Assembly (NCBI GenBank): GCA_947683425.1
Contig: CANTUQ010000077.1
Coordinates: 3,088,501-3,152,500, forward strand
DNA length: 64,000 bases
Direction: 5' to 3'
Origin: Excoecaria cochinchinensis
Taxonomy: Eukaryota; Streptophyta; Magnoliopsida; Malpighiales; Euphorbiaceae
The notes beneath the pieces were generated by a model. It did no database searches. It saw only the letters and a list, made by a program, of their open reading frames with translations, and was not told the DNA's origin. Positions within the stretch are counted from its first letter, which is position 1. Each line of letters opens with the position of its first letter. The translations under genes and the position numbers were made by a program. Positions 45,001-55,925 of the stretch are shown piece after piece.

Positions 45001-46703
45001 AGAAGGAGTTGAACATGAGACAGCGCCGATGGTTGGAGTTGTTTAAGGACTATGACTGCATTGTGGATTACCATCCTGGTAAGGCTAATGTAGTCGCTGA
45101 TGCTTTGAGTCGGAAATCGGTTTCAGCCATGTTCTTGAGGCGATTCAGATGGAGATTTGGTTCTGATGGGACTTTGCTTGCCCAGTTGCGTGTGAAGCCT
45201 ACTTTGAGACAGAGGATTGTGGATGCTCAGAGAGATGATGTGAGACTTCAGCGGATTGTGCATGAGGTCAGATCGGGTAAGCAGTCAGAGTTCTCAGTTC
45301 AGGATGAGATGCTTATATTCAGAGATCGTTTGTGTGTGCCAGAATCTGAGGATTTGAGGAGACAGCTCATGAGTGAGGCGCATAGTACAGTTTTTACTAT
45401 GCATCCGGGCAGTGAGAAGATGTATAGAGACATGAAGCAATTCTATTGGTGGTCCGGTATGAAGCGTGATATAGTGGATTTTGTTTCCAAGTGCTTGACT
45501 TGTCAGCAGGTAAAGGCCGAGCATCAGGTTCCTTCGGGTTTGCTTATGCCTTTATCTATTCCTGAGTGGAAATGGAATGATATTGCCATGGACTTTGTTT
45601 CTGGTTTGCCTTTGACTCAGAGGAAACATGACTCAGTTTGGGTTATTGTGGATCGGCTTACGAAGTCAGCTCACTTTTTGCCAGTTAGAGTGGACTACTC
45701 CATGGACAGATTGGCCAGTATTTATGTGGATGAGATAGTTCGGTTGCATGGTGTGCCTTTGTCCATAGTTTCAGATCGGGATCCGAGGTTTACTTCCAAG
45801 TTTTGGAAGGAGTTACAGAGAGCTATGGGCACTAGGTTAAACTTCAGTACAGCGTTCCATCCTCAGACCGATGGTCAGTCAGAGCGAGTCATTCAGATTC
45901 TCGAGGATATGATGAGGGCTTGTACTTTGGATTTTCTGGGTAGTTGGGACAGATATGTGTCGCTTATGGAGTTTGCCTACAACAACAGTTTTCAGTCGAG
46001 CATCGGTATGGCACCATATGAGGCTTTGTATGGTCGTCAGTGTAGGACTCCGGTTTGTTGGACCGAGCTATCCGAGAGATCTGTGATTGGACCAGACTTG
46101 GTTAGAGATACTGAAGAGAAGATCAGAGTGGTGCAGCGGAATTTGTAGGCAGCCAAGGATCGACAGAAGTCTTATGCCAATTTGAAAAGGAAAGATGTGC
46201 ATTTTGAGATCGGGGACAAGGTTTTCCTTAAGGTTTCACCTTGGAGGAAAGTGCTTCGGTTTGGCAAGAAAGGCAAGCTTAGTCCTCGTTTCATTGGACC
46301 TTATGAGATTTTGGCTAAGGTAGGACTTGTAGCCTATAGATTGGCGCTACAGTTGGAGTTAGCAAAGTTGCACGATGTGTTCCATGTTTCGATGCTTCGT
46401 CGGTACAGATCAGATCCTTCGCATGTACTTTCGGTTCAGGATATTCAGGTTCAGCCAGACTTCTCCTATGATGAGGAACCTCGAGCTATTCTAGCCCGAG
46501 AGGTGAGACAGTTGCGAAGTAAGCAGATTCCATTGGTTAAAGTGTTGTGGATCCATCATGGAGTCGAAGTAGCAACGTGGGAACCAGAAGAGTCGATGAG
46601 AGCTCAGTATCCACAGTTGTTCAGTTCAAGTGAGAATTTCGAGGACGAAATTCTTATTAGTAGGGGAGAGTTGTCACACCCCGTTTGCCCCCTAGTAGAA
46701 TGA
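42078..46703 (+). pseudogene. Chromovirus B gag-pol with two amber codons
   Basis: A single frame from ATG 42078 to the stop at 46703. Order: gag (FRLHQDMARVLERVTAPRAP, RWAQFLSLRQRAMSVADYEK), zinc knuckle CFRCGSSEHLLASC, protease ALIDPGSTHSYLC, and RT with CIDYRQINKV and FIDDILVY. RNase H (SDASGVGLGCVL) and the integrase zinc site (HSTVFTMHPGSEKMY, CLTCQQVK) follow, then the integrase core (DIAMDF, SDRDPRF, QTDGQSE) and a chromodomain-like tail (VKVLWIHHGVEVATWEPEES). TAG at 42348-42350 replaces a glutamate codon in gag (MA*KWLDK; A has AERWLDK). TAG at 46146-46148 replaces a lysine codon after integrase (RNL*AAKD; A has RNLKAAKD). The last codons lie inside the 3' LTR. Apart from the ambers the protein looks complete. 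Confidence 0.93.
46658..46671 (+). other. Polypurine tract of element B
   Basis: TTAGTAGGGGAGAGT next to the LTR start TGTCACACC at 46672. It lies inside the coding frame (SRGELSHPV). Confidence 0.8.
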
Positions 46704-49133
46704 GCCTATCTGTATGAGCATGCATGTGCATGTGTTCAGCATGTCATAAGGGTATTTTAGTAAAAATGTATGTTTTTGGGTTTATTATTATGTGGGTGCA
46801 TACATGGCATTAGTATGTGATTTAATTGGGAATTGCTTGCGTACATTGGAGCATACCATTGTAGGGTGTTTTTAGTTGAGTTTGCATTAGATGTGTGTGA
46901 TGTGCGGGGTTAGGGTGTGAGTGAGTAAGTTCCACCACCAAGAAAATGACATGTGTATTAGGTTAGGGAAAATGAATAAAGAAAAGAAGTAGGAAAGAAG
47001 AGAAGATCAGATTTACGTTCTTCCTCTTCAACCTTCATCTTCTTCCTCCTTTTCCCTTTCCTAAATACTGCTAACTGTTAATCAAGTTGTGTTGTGGAGA
47101 TTGCTCACTCTTGCTTCTAACTTGGTAAGTACATATCTTTGTCCTTGTCTTACTGTAATTCTTCTTCTTCTTCCTTGAGCTTAGGTTTAACTTAGAGTTG
47201 CATTATTGAATGTTTGTGTTTAGCTGAGACTCCTCGCGATCCCAAAGGCAAGGAGATTGCTGGGAGCAGTGGGACTAAGTGAAGAGAAGCTTAGATTTCA
47301 GGTTTGGGAATAATTGATTGTGAATTGTGTGATTTTGAGTTTACTGTAAATTTCTAGGGTTTATGTTCTTGAAGAATTTGAATGCATATATACTTGATTT
47401 GGTTGTTTAAATGCTGAATTGAGTTGTATATATGTTGCTTATATTGTTTGAAATGTTTACTGGAAGGTAAGAACATGTTTGATTGGTTTTGAATCAAATT
47501 CGGGATGGATTTCTGGGTTCTGAGAGTTCTGGAAATGGGAAAATCGCGTTTCTGTTGAAGTTCCCATTTCCAGATCGTATGTCGCATGACTAGCCAAGGA
47601 AGAGAGACCGAAGGTCACGAGACGTGACCTTCGGTCACGACTCGTGACCTGCCAGTTTGAGGCCAGTCACGAGTTGTGGCTGCTGTCACAGCTCGTGACC
47701 AGCTAAAATGAGGCCAGTCACGAGACGTGACTTCCAGTCACGCCTCGTGACCAGCCTAAGATAAGGCACGTAGCGTGATAGCTGAAGAAGTAGCCAGTCA
47801 CGAGACGTGACTCCCAGTCACGTCGCGTGACCAGCTTTAGCGTCGCGTGATCAGCGAGATCACGCCGCGTGATCTGCGAGGGACGAAGCAAGTCACGAGG
47901 CGTGACCTCAGTCACGTCTCGTGACCTGCCTTGTGGGGAGGCTAGTCACGCCTTGTGACCAGCCAACCTCACCCGTTACCCCGTTCAGCCCTTTTTCCGA
48001 AATTTCTCGGCTTTTGACTCATAAATGAGTTTGGTGTTTCTTCTGAATGGACTGATATTGCGGTATGATGCATGCCATACTTTTACATGCTTTGATATAA
48101 ATGATACCATGAATTTCTGATGAATTCTATTTCGTACCCTGAAATGTGATTTGAATGATGCTTAACCTGCTAGAGTCAAGTAAGTGGATAGTTAGGCATG
48201 CCTAATAGAGTCTTTAGCTACAGCTCTCAGTTCAGTTTGGACTCAGATGAGGTCCCCGTTTGGTTCCTCGCGAACCCTTCAGTATTAGGATCTTGTTTAA
48301 GATCCCCTCAGTATACAAATAATGTGTTTGATAAAAATATGAATGACTTTTGATTTGTACCTGTGAGGTACCCTCAGTATTCGATTCGTACCCGTAAGGT
48401 ACCTTCAGTGCACTCGTTATCCACTATCTAGAGTCAGCAGGTGTTCTTTAAATGTTTAATAAAATTGTTCTGATCTGATTTGGCTATTAAATGGAATATC
48501 TGAATGAGTTTAATGATGAAACACATGCTAGATTATTCTAGAATGGATACGATTATGAGGTACTGATTGCATGGCTTTTAAATATGAGCATGTCTATATG
48601 GATTATGTTATAGCCTTTGCATTCTGCCATTGTGAATGTGTTATGCCTTGACGACCATTGTGAATGGCCGTCCATTATTTATGTGTGTTTCCCCACTAAG
48701 CGTTTATCACTTAGCACGGTGTTTTTACCCGTGCAGGTGCGGAAGAAGTTTTGCTTTGAGAGAGTTGCCGTCATCAAGCCAACACAGATGGGTTTTAGTG
48801 TAGGGCTCAGTTTTGTATCAGTGATGATTCTTTTTGTATAGTACTCTCTGTATCAGTTTTGTTTCAGCTTCCGCGTTTGTAATTATATTTTGGATATGTA
48901 ATATTATTTTGTATCAGCTAGTTGATCAGAACATTATTGTAATGCTTTATTATATTAATGAATGATCAGCTATTGCTTTCCTTTCTGTAAAGTTTTAATT
49001 ATACCGTATTTCTGTATATATGTTATGAATGAATGTATGTTTTACTTTGTACTTGCTTGGTGGCACCTTTACTCATACGGCATCTCACTCCTTCTCGGAT
49101 GGGATTGCTTACGTATGGGAAGGGGGAGTTACA
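46672..49133 (+). repeat. 3' LTR of chromovirus B
   Basis: Collinear with 39485-41947. It ends GGGGGAGTTACA where the left LTR has GGGGGTGTTACA. Followed by the target duplication TTCCC (49134-49138). Confidence 0.95.
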
Positions 49134-49789
49134 TTCCCGAACCTCTTGTATGCACCAAAATTGCTCTTTAAGCTTCCTTGGGTCTCACCACTTCTTTTCT
49201 TTTGCTTAATCCAACTTCCTCGGCCATTAAAATCAAGAAATTCACATTTTAAATTCATAACTAAAATGAGAAAAGGTAGTCACAAGAAAATCTTAGATCT
49301 TACCTTTTCTAGCTCAAGTTGCATTAGACTTTCACCTTAACTCTTAGAAATCCTTAAGCTTGAATAGAGGCAGATTTTCACATGTAAAAGAAAGTATAAA
49401 TAGCTGCTTTACGCCCGTCTTCCAGCCGGCCAACAATGGCCCTTATATATAGGCACCAAATCATCTTTATCAAAACTTAGAGATGTCAACTTCTTATTGG
49501 TCTCCATTTAGATTGTTATGCATATTTCCAATTTGATACTTCAATTATTATATCATCATGCATTAGACTCACAATCTTTCCATAACCATACATTTGCATA
49601 TTTTAATTATCATTTTATGCATTTAAATCCATAAGTGTCAAATTACCAACTTACCCTCAACTTTTCACTTAATATCGGATACGTTCTCTACTACAATTAA
49701 GCATTTCAAATATCCAATTACACATTTTCTGCCACTAATATGCCCAAGACTAGTGCAAATCTGTCTAGGGTATATTTTGGTTCATTATA
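49134..49789 (-). repeat. Chromovirus LTR remnant, copy 1, part 2
   Basis: Continues 38699-39484 across element B and matches 53733-54414. A TATATAAGG box lies at 49441-49450 (minus strand). The LTR edge is ...CATTATA followed by CATTC at 49790-49794, the same flank as the solo LTR at 54415. Confidence 0.8.
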
Positions 49790-51932
49790 CATTCATCTTG
49801 AGTGCATAGGCAGAAGCTAATATTCCTTTTACCATCTTACAGTTAAAGAGTGGACAAGCTACGCTGTACTTTTTAGTTCTAGCAAGAAATCCAAATAACT
49901 CTTTTAGGTGTAGGATGTCTAGAATCCATCTTCTCATGTTGCTTTTGCAACTCAAAGGACATAGTAGGAAGCATCATGCATGTTGCTACTTCACTATCCT
50001 CCATATGCATGAAGTAAGCGAGTTGCTCATCCACAAAAGCATCATCGGATGGATTTTTTGGAGGTTCTTAATACAATTTTTACGGACTTATAGCTCTTTA
50101 ATGGCTCAGAGTAAGTGTTTCTTAGTGGTCACTTTCTCTTATGAGTCCCACAGTTAGTGATCCTTAGTGGTTATTACCTCTTATGGCTTGGGCCCAATGG
50201 GGTCCACATCCCATGTATCTAGTTCAAAGATTTCAACCGGATATTACTAGGGGCAAGAATAATATTATGAAATAAATGAATAAAATTAAGGATCAATTTG
50301 GTAATTATGTAAAGAAATAAGAATAAGAAGATAAAGTAATAAATTTAAGTAATAATTAGTAAATATGAAACAAATGTGTAATTTTAAAGATTAAATGGAA
50401 ATTATGTAAGAAAAATGAGAATTAAAGGACTAAGTAGTGATTATACAAGGAAATGCGAGTTTAAAGATAAATGGGTAATTATGTAAGAGAAAATGAATAA
50501 AGAAGGCAAATGGTAAATTTACAAAGTGAAAACGATAAAGATTGTAATAAAGATATAAATAGGAAAATGCAATTAAGAATAAAGTAAGAATTAAAGGAGC
50601 AAAAAAGTAATTAAGTAGTAAAGAATAATGGTTGATGATAAAATAGTAAATACAAGATAAATATATAATACAAATATTAAGAGTGCATATATGTGCAAAA
50701 AATAGGAAAACTAAGTTTAAAATGGTGAATATGAAATAAATGTTTAAGTTAAGAATTATTTAGTAATTATATGAGAATATGAGATTAAAAGGTATAAAAT
50801 GGTACATGTAAGGAGATAAGAACAGAATGGTAAATTAATAGATTTAAGAAATAAATTGGGTAACAAGAGTTAAATTGTTAAAGGAAAGATTGGTAATACA
50901 AAAATAAAGATTTGTGATAGATTAGCCAATTAGGTAACAAATAATAAGTATGAAATAAGAACATAAATAAGGGTTAAAAGATCATTATGCAAAGAAGTAA
51001 ATATTTAAGTGTAGTTAGTAACAAAAGTGAAAAATGCATAAAATAGAACTTATAGAAACAAAATAGATATATTGAGTGAAAAAGGGTAATTTTGGAATGG
51101 GAGGAAAAAGTAGGGACTAAATGGTAATTTGGACAACATTAGTTTAAAGATGAGGACTAAGTGGTAATTTGACAAGGTTAAGATTAATAATGAAGTTAAG
51201 AAAGATATTAAGAAAAATATAATGAAAGGAAATAATTATAGGGAAAATAAGAATTTATATTTTTAATATTATCCATACGTAAGATTAATGCATGGAAAAT
51301 AATAATAAAAAAATGTGAAATAATATAAGTATTATATGCATATGTATATATATATAAAATAATTATAACTAAACACATAAAGATTAAAATGCACATTAGA
51401 AATTAAGCGAATGGATTAAATAATAATATGTATAATTTGTGTGTGTGCATGAATTAGATGGAAAATATTAGAATTGTATCCACCATTAGGCATTTTATGC
51501 TTAACACGTAGTTATTTGATTGCCCGTAGGTTATGGAGAACTACAAGAGTTTGGAGTGATCCGAATTTGGCTGCAAAATGGGAAGAGAAGTTAAAAGGTA
51601 AGCTTAGGAGTATCCATGGACATGGCATGTGTATGTTGAAGTGAAGAGATAATTTATAGTTATAAGGTAAGCAGGTATATATGCAGAAATAAAAAGTTTA
51701 AAAAGGTATGTAAGGATTTTTAATAATGTTATATGTTATATGTGCATGGGCATTGCATTGTCATTTGAGGAAAAAAAATTCCACTAAATTTTCAAAGAGC
51801 TTTAACATGTGTATCAATGTGACTCGATAGTTAAGAATCAGAATTAAGTCGCTATGTGATGCCTCATACTTGTATCAGAATATGGGTATAGGATATTACA
51901 CAAGCCTACCCAACTCTTTGATTAACCCATTC
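49790..51932. repeat. AT-rich flank, copy 1 of duplicated segment
   Basis: No intact gene. 49790-51340 matches 54415-55925 in order. 50270-51200 is a cryptic simple repeat of phrases such as TAAATGGTAATTATGTAAG. A decayed copia gag fragment lies at 49918-50069. 51310-51345 is the empty counterpart of the copia C insertion site. 51480-51927 is unique in the window; 51928-51932 is CATTC, the left duplication of the solo LTR. Confidence 0.7.
49918..50069 (-). pseudogene. Copia gag fragment, copy 1
   Basis: About 50 open codons on the minus strand, reading PPKNPSDDAFVDEQ and TCMMLPTMSFELQKQHEKMD. The second part resembles the gag of copia element C (TCLMLATMVPDLQKQF). No flanking gag, LTR or pol is recognisable, so it is an old relic. 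The plus-strand ORF over it is its antisense. Confidence 0.45.
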
Positions 51933-54414
51933 TGTAACACCCCATTACCCCCCCCCCCCCCCCCCCCCCCAGAAGAGGATATAAGAGTTCACATTATAGA
52001 ACATGCAACTCGGGACATGAACTTACATGCATACACATCACATAATCACTATTGTAAACACTAGTTTCATTATCTATTCATATTCACTTTATTACATACA
52101 TTTACCATTTTGTTACAAAATATCACAATAACATAGCTTTTACAACCTACACTAGACTCCTCTTCCTAATCTTGCGTTGGCCTCGCTCCAATCGATCAAT
52201 CTTGAACTCAACTGCAACTCCTTTACCTACATGGATTAAAAACCCGTGCTAAGCATAAACTTTAGTGGGGAACTATAAAACAAGTTGACTTCTAAACAAA
52301 TTGTTAAAAGCAAACGATAATGCCATGTATAATAAAATACATATATCTCAAAGCAATTAAGTAGTCAATCATGTTCACATCATTTTTTTTCTTAATTATG
52401 CATTCATTAAATATAGATGTTATGGTTAATATTGTCATGCCTTTGCATATGCATGTCACAATAACTAAGAAATCCATTCATGATTACTTCATTTCACTAT
52501 TACACATACAATAACATTAACCTACACTCTTATATTAACAAATAACTAATTCATACACATTTTACTAACATGCACGTATAGCTTTAATAACAATGAAACT
52601 CTTATATTGCTTGAATCCTCATTTATGGTGGATAATGAGAAACACGCGATACTGACAAGCAATATCGAACATTGGGTGATGCAAGTCTCGAATCACTTGA
52701 TACCAAGAGGTATCAAACACTCGACATCTTTTGATGTCAACACTAAGCAATGGAACACTGGGAGACATAAGTCTCGAATCACTCGATACCAAGAGGTATC
52801 AAACACTCGACATCTTTCGATGCCAACACTAGGCAGCTGCAACACTGACGCTTATAGGCATGCCTATCTATCCACAACTATGCATGATTTAGGCTTAAAT
52901 ATAAACTGTACATGTACTCACTAATTCACTTTGCACGATATTCATTAGTTCACTTCACACAACATACACTCATTTATCCCATTTAATCAATGCACATCCC
53001 AAAAATAATATTATTTAGTAAAATAATATATAGTTACATATATTCCATTTAGATGCATATACCAATATATAAATATATTATTATAACATGCACTCTTATA
53101 TTAAATATAATTATTTAATATACTGAGTCAGCAAAGCTATGCTGAGTCGGCACAGAGGTCACCTGTGTCGAGTCGGCACAACTCACAGAATCTATAGAAT
53201 CTACACAAGGGGGAGATTCTACTTCGAGTTTTAGGATGATTTTTGACTTAAAATTGGCATTTTCTACCAAAGTGATCTTACAAAATTTTGTTCCCCTATG
53301 TCTTAGCTTTCCAATGGTACCAATTACACATCATTTGGACTTCCACAACGCCATATATGATTAAAACAATACAACCTAATCCTCTGACCCGGATAGAACA
53401 GATAACCTTTGGTTTTGTCTAATTTTGGGTCACTTAGAGCTAAAACTAACTCATGGACATTTCAATGACTTTTGTAGTGATGGAAGTCACGGTTCAAATT
53501 CCATATGAATCATATCATATGGAGTTCTAAAGGCCGAGATATAGCCAAAATACAGAGATGGGGTCAAGTGAACTCTAAGACAGCATTTTGATACTCTAAC
53601 ACCTCATGTCACTAACATTCATTTGTATGCAAAACACATACAAATCATCATTTCACCAATTCATCCATAACCAAATCACACATAAAATCTATTCAATTCA
53701 TCATAAGCACATATATAAGAATTTAAAGGTTCTCAAACCTCTTGTATGCACCAAAATTTGCTTTGCTCTTTAAGCCTCCTTTGGTCTCACTACTTCTTTT
53801 CCTTTGCTTAGTCCAACTTCCTCTGCCATTGACATCAAGAAACTCACATAAAAGCTTTATTCAAACACATATTTTCAGTTCTTAACCAAAAGAAGAAAAG
53901 GTAGTCACAAAAAAAGCTTAGATCTTACCTTTTCTAGCTCAAGTTGCACTAGACTTTCACCTTAACTCTTAAAAATCCTTAAGCTTAAATAGAGGCAGAT
54001 TTTTGCATGTAAAAGAAAGTGGAAATAGCTGTAGTTTGCCCTCCTTCTAGCCGGCCAACAATGGCCCTTATATATGGGGACCAAGTCATCTTTATCTAAA
54101 CCTAGAGATGCCAACTTCTTATTGGTCTCCATTTAGATTTTTATGCATATTTCCAATTTGATCCTTCAATTATTATGTCATCATGCATTAGTCTCACAAT
54201 TTTTCCATAACCATACATATACATATTTTAGTTATCATTTTGTGCAATTAAAACCTTAAGTAACAAATTACCAACTTACCCTTAACTTTTTATTTTATAT
54301 CGGATACGTCCTCTACTACAAGTAACCATTTTAACTATCCAATTACACATTTTCTACCACTAATATGCCCTAGACTTTTGCAAATCCGTCTACGGTATAT
54401 TTTGGGTCATTACA
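51933..54414 (-). mobile_element. Solo chromovirus LTR, 2.48 kb, TSD CATTC
   Basis: Minus-strand orientation, TGTAATGACCC at 54414 to GGGGTGTTACA at 51933, with exact CATTC at 51928-51932 and 54415-54419. In element order: TATATAAGGG (54065-54074), candidate donor AAG|GTAAGA at 53938, and a GAGTCGGCAC cluster at 53095-53230. The palindrome ATAGGCATGCCTAT is at 52854-52867, with TGATACC/GGTATCA (52698-52715), GATACC/GGTATC (52785-52800) and GACATC/GATGTC (52723-52738). The CTTAGCACGGG...CCATGTAG block has a candidate acceptor near 52227. A run of 23 C at 51948-51970 sits at its LTR end. Confidence 0.93.
54065..54074 (-). promoter_or_regulatory. TATA box of solo LTR
   Basis: TATATAAGGG on the minus strand, about 340 bp from the LTR start. 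It is conserved in the sister copy at 49441-49450. Confidence 0.6.
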
Positions 54415-55925
54415 CATTCATATTAAGTGCACAAGAGTGCACAAGCTACGCTATACTTTTTAGTTCTAGCAAGAGAACCAAAAAACTCTTCGACGTGTAT
54501 AATGTCTAGAATCCATCTTCTCATCTTGCTTTTGCAACTCAATGGACATAGTAGGAAGCATCATGCATGTTTCTACTTCACTATAATCCATATGTGTGAA
54601 GTAAGCGAGTTGCTCATCCATAAAAGCATCATCGGATGGATTTTTTGGAGGTTCTTGATCCAATTTTTATGGACTTATGGCTCTTTTATGGCTCAGAGGA
54701 AGTGATTATTAGTGGTCACTTTCTCTTATGGTTCCTAGAGTTAGTGTTCCTTAGTGGTCACTACCTCATATGGCTTTGGACCCAATAGGGTCCACGTCTG
54801 ATGTATTCGGTTCAAAAATTTCAAGTTGATATTACTAGGGGCAAGAATAGTAATATGAAATAAATGAATAAAATTAAGGAAAAATTAGGTAATTATGTAA
54901 AGAAATAAGAATAAGAAAATAAAGTAATAAATTTAAGTAATAATTAGTAAATATGAAACAAATGTGTAATTTCAAAGATTAAATGGTAATTATGTAAGAA
55001 AAATGATAATTAAAGGACTAAGTAGTGATTATAAGTTTAAAGATAAATGGGTAATTATGTAAGAGAAAATGAATAAAGAAGGAAAATGATAAATTTACAA
55101 AGTGAAAAGGATAAAGATTACAATAAAGGCATAAATAGGGGTCTAAAATGCAATTAAGAATAAAGTAAGAATTAATTAAAGGAGCAAAATAGTAATTAAG
55201 TAATAAAGAATAATGATTGATGATATAATAGTAAATACAAAATAAGTATATAAGACAAATATTAAGAATGCTTAAATGTGCAAAAAATAGGAAAATTAAT
55301 TTTAAAATGGTGAATATGAAATAAATGTTTAAGTTAAGAATTATTTAGTAATTATATAAGAATATGAGATTAAAAGGTATAAAATGGTACATGTAAGGAG
55401 ATAAGGACAGATCGGTATATTAATAGATTTAAGAAATAAATTGGGTCACAAGAGTTAAATTGTTAAAGGAAAGATTAGTAATAAAAAAATAAAGATTTGT
55501 GATAGATTAGCTAATTAGGTAACAAACAATAAGTATGAAATAAGAACATAAATAAGGGTTAAAAGATCATTATGGAAAGAAGTAAATATTTAAGTGTGGT
55601 TAGTAACAAAAGTGAAAAATGCATAAAATAGAACTTATAGAAACAAAATAAATAAATTGAGTGAAAAAGGGTAATTTTTGAATGGAAGGAAAAAGTAGGG
55701 ACTAAATGGTAATTTGGACAACATTAGTTTAAAGATGAGGACTAAGTGGTAATTTGATAAGGTTAAGATTAATAATGAAGTTAAGAAAGATATTAAGAAA
55801 AATATAAGGAAAGGAAATAATTATAAGGAAAATCAGAATTTATATTTTTAATATTATCCATATGTAAGATTAATGCATGGAAAATAATTAATAAAAGAAA
55901 TGTGAAATAATTAAGTATAAGTATT
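54415..55925. repeat. AT-rich flank, copy 2 of duplicated segment
   Basis: Collinear with 49790-51340, with scattered substitutions and indels. Same cryptic TAATTATGTAAG-type repeat (54840-55750). It ends at GTATT, where copia element C is inserted. Confidence 0.8.
54466..54663 (-). pseudogene. Copia gag fragment, copy 2
   Basis: Open minus-strand frame containing PPKNPSDDAFMDEQ and TCMMLPTMSIELQKQDEKMD, the sister of 49918-50069. Open for about 65 codons, but with no start context or further gag domain. Confidence 0.45.

Larger units (their letters stand above)
39485..49133 (+). mobile_element. Ty3/gypsy chromovirus B (Tekay/Del-like), young
   Basis: Complete 9.65 kb element on the plus strand: LTR 39485-41947, primer site 41953-41964, gag-pol 42078-46703, purine tract 46658-46671, LTR 46672-49133, with TSD TTCCC. 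By eye the LTRs differ at about 30 of 2460 positions, so insertion is recent. Two in-frame TAG codons interrupt an otherwise continuous 1541-codon frame. The occupied site (AAAGGTTCCC|GAACCTCTTG) is seen empty at 53728 in the second copy of the host segment. Confidence 0.95.

Noticed and set aside
49915..50157. Plus-strand 80-codon ORF also seen at 54427-54705
   Set aside because: It is the antisense of a minus-strand frame with clearer gag similarity.
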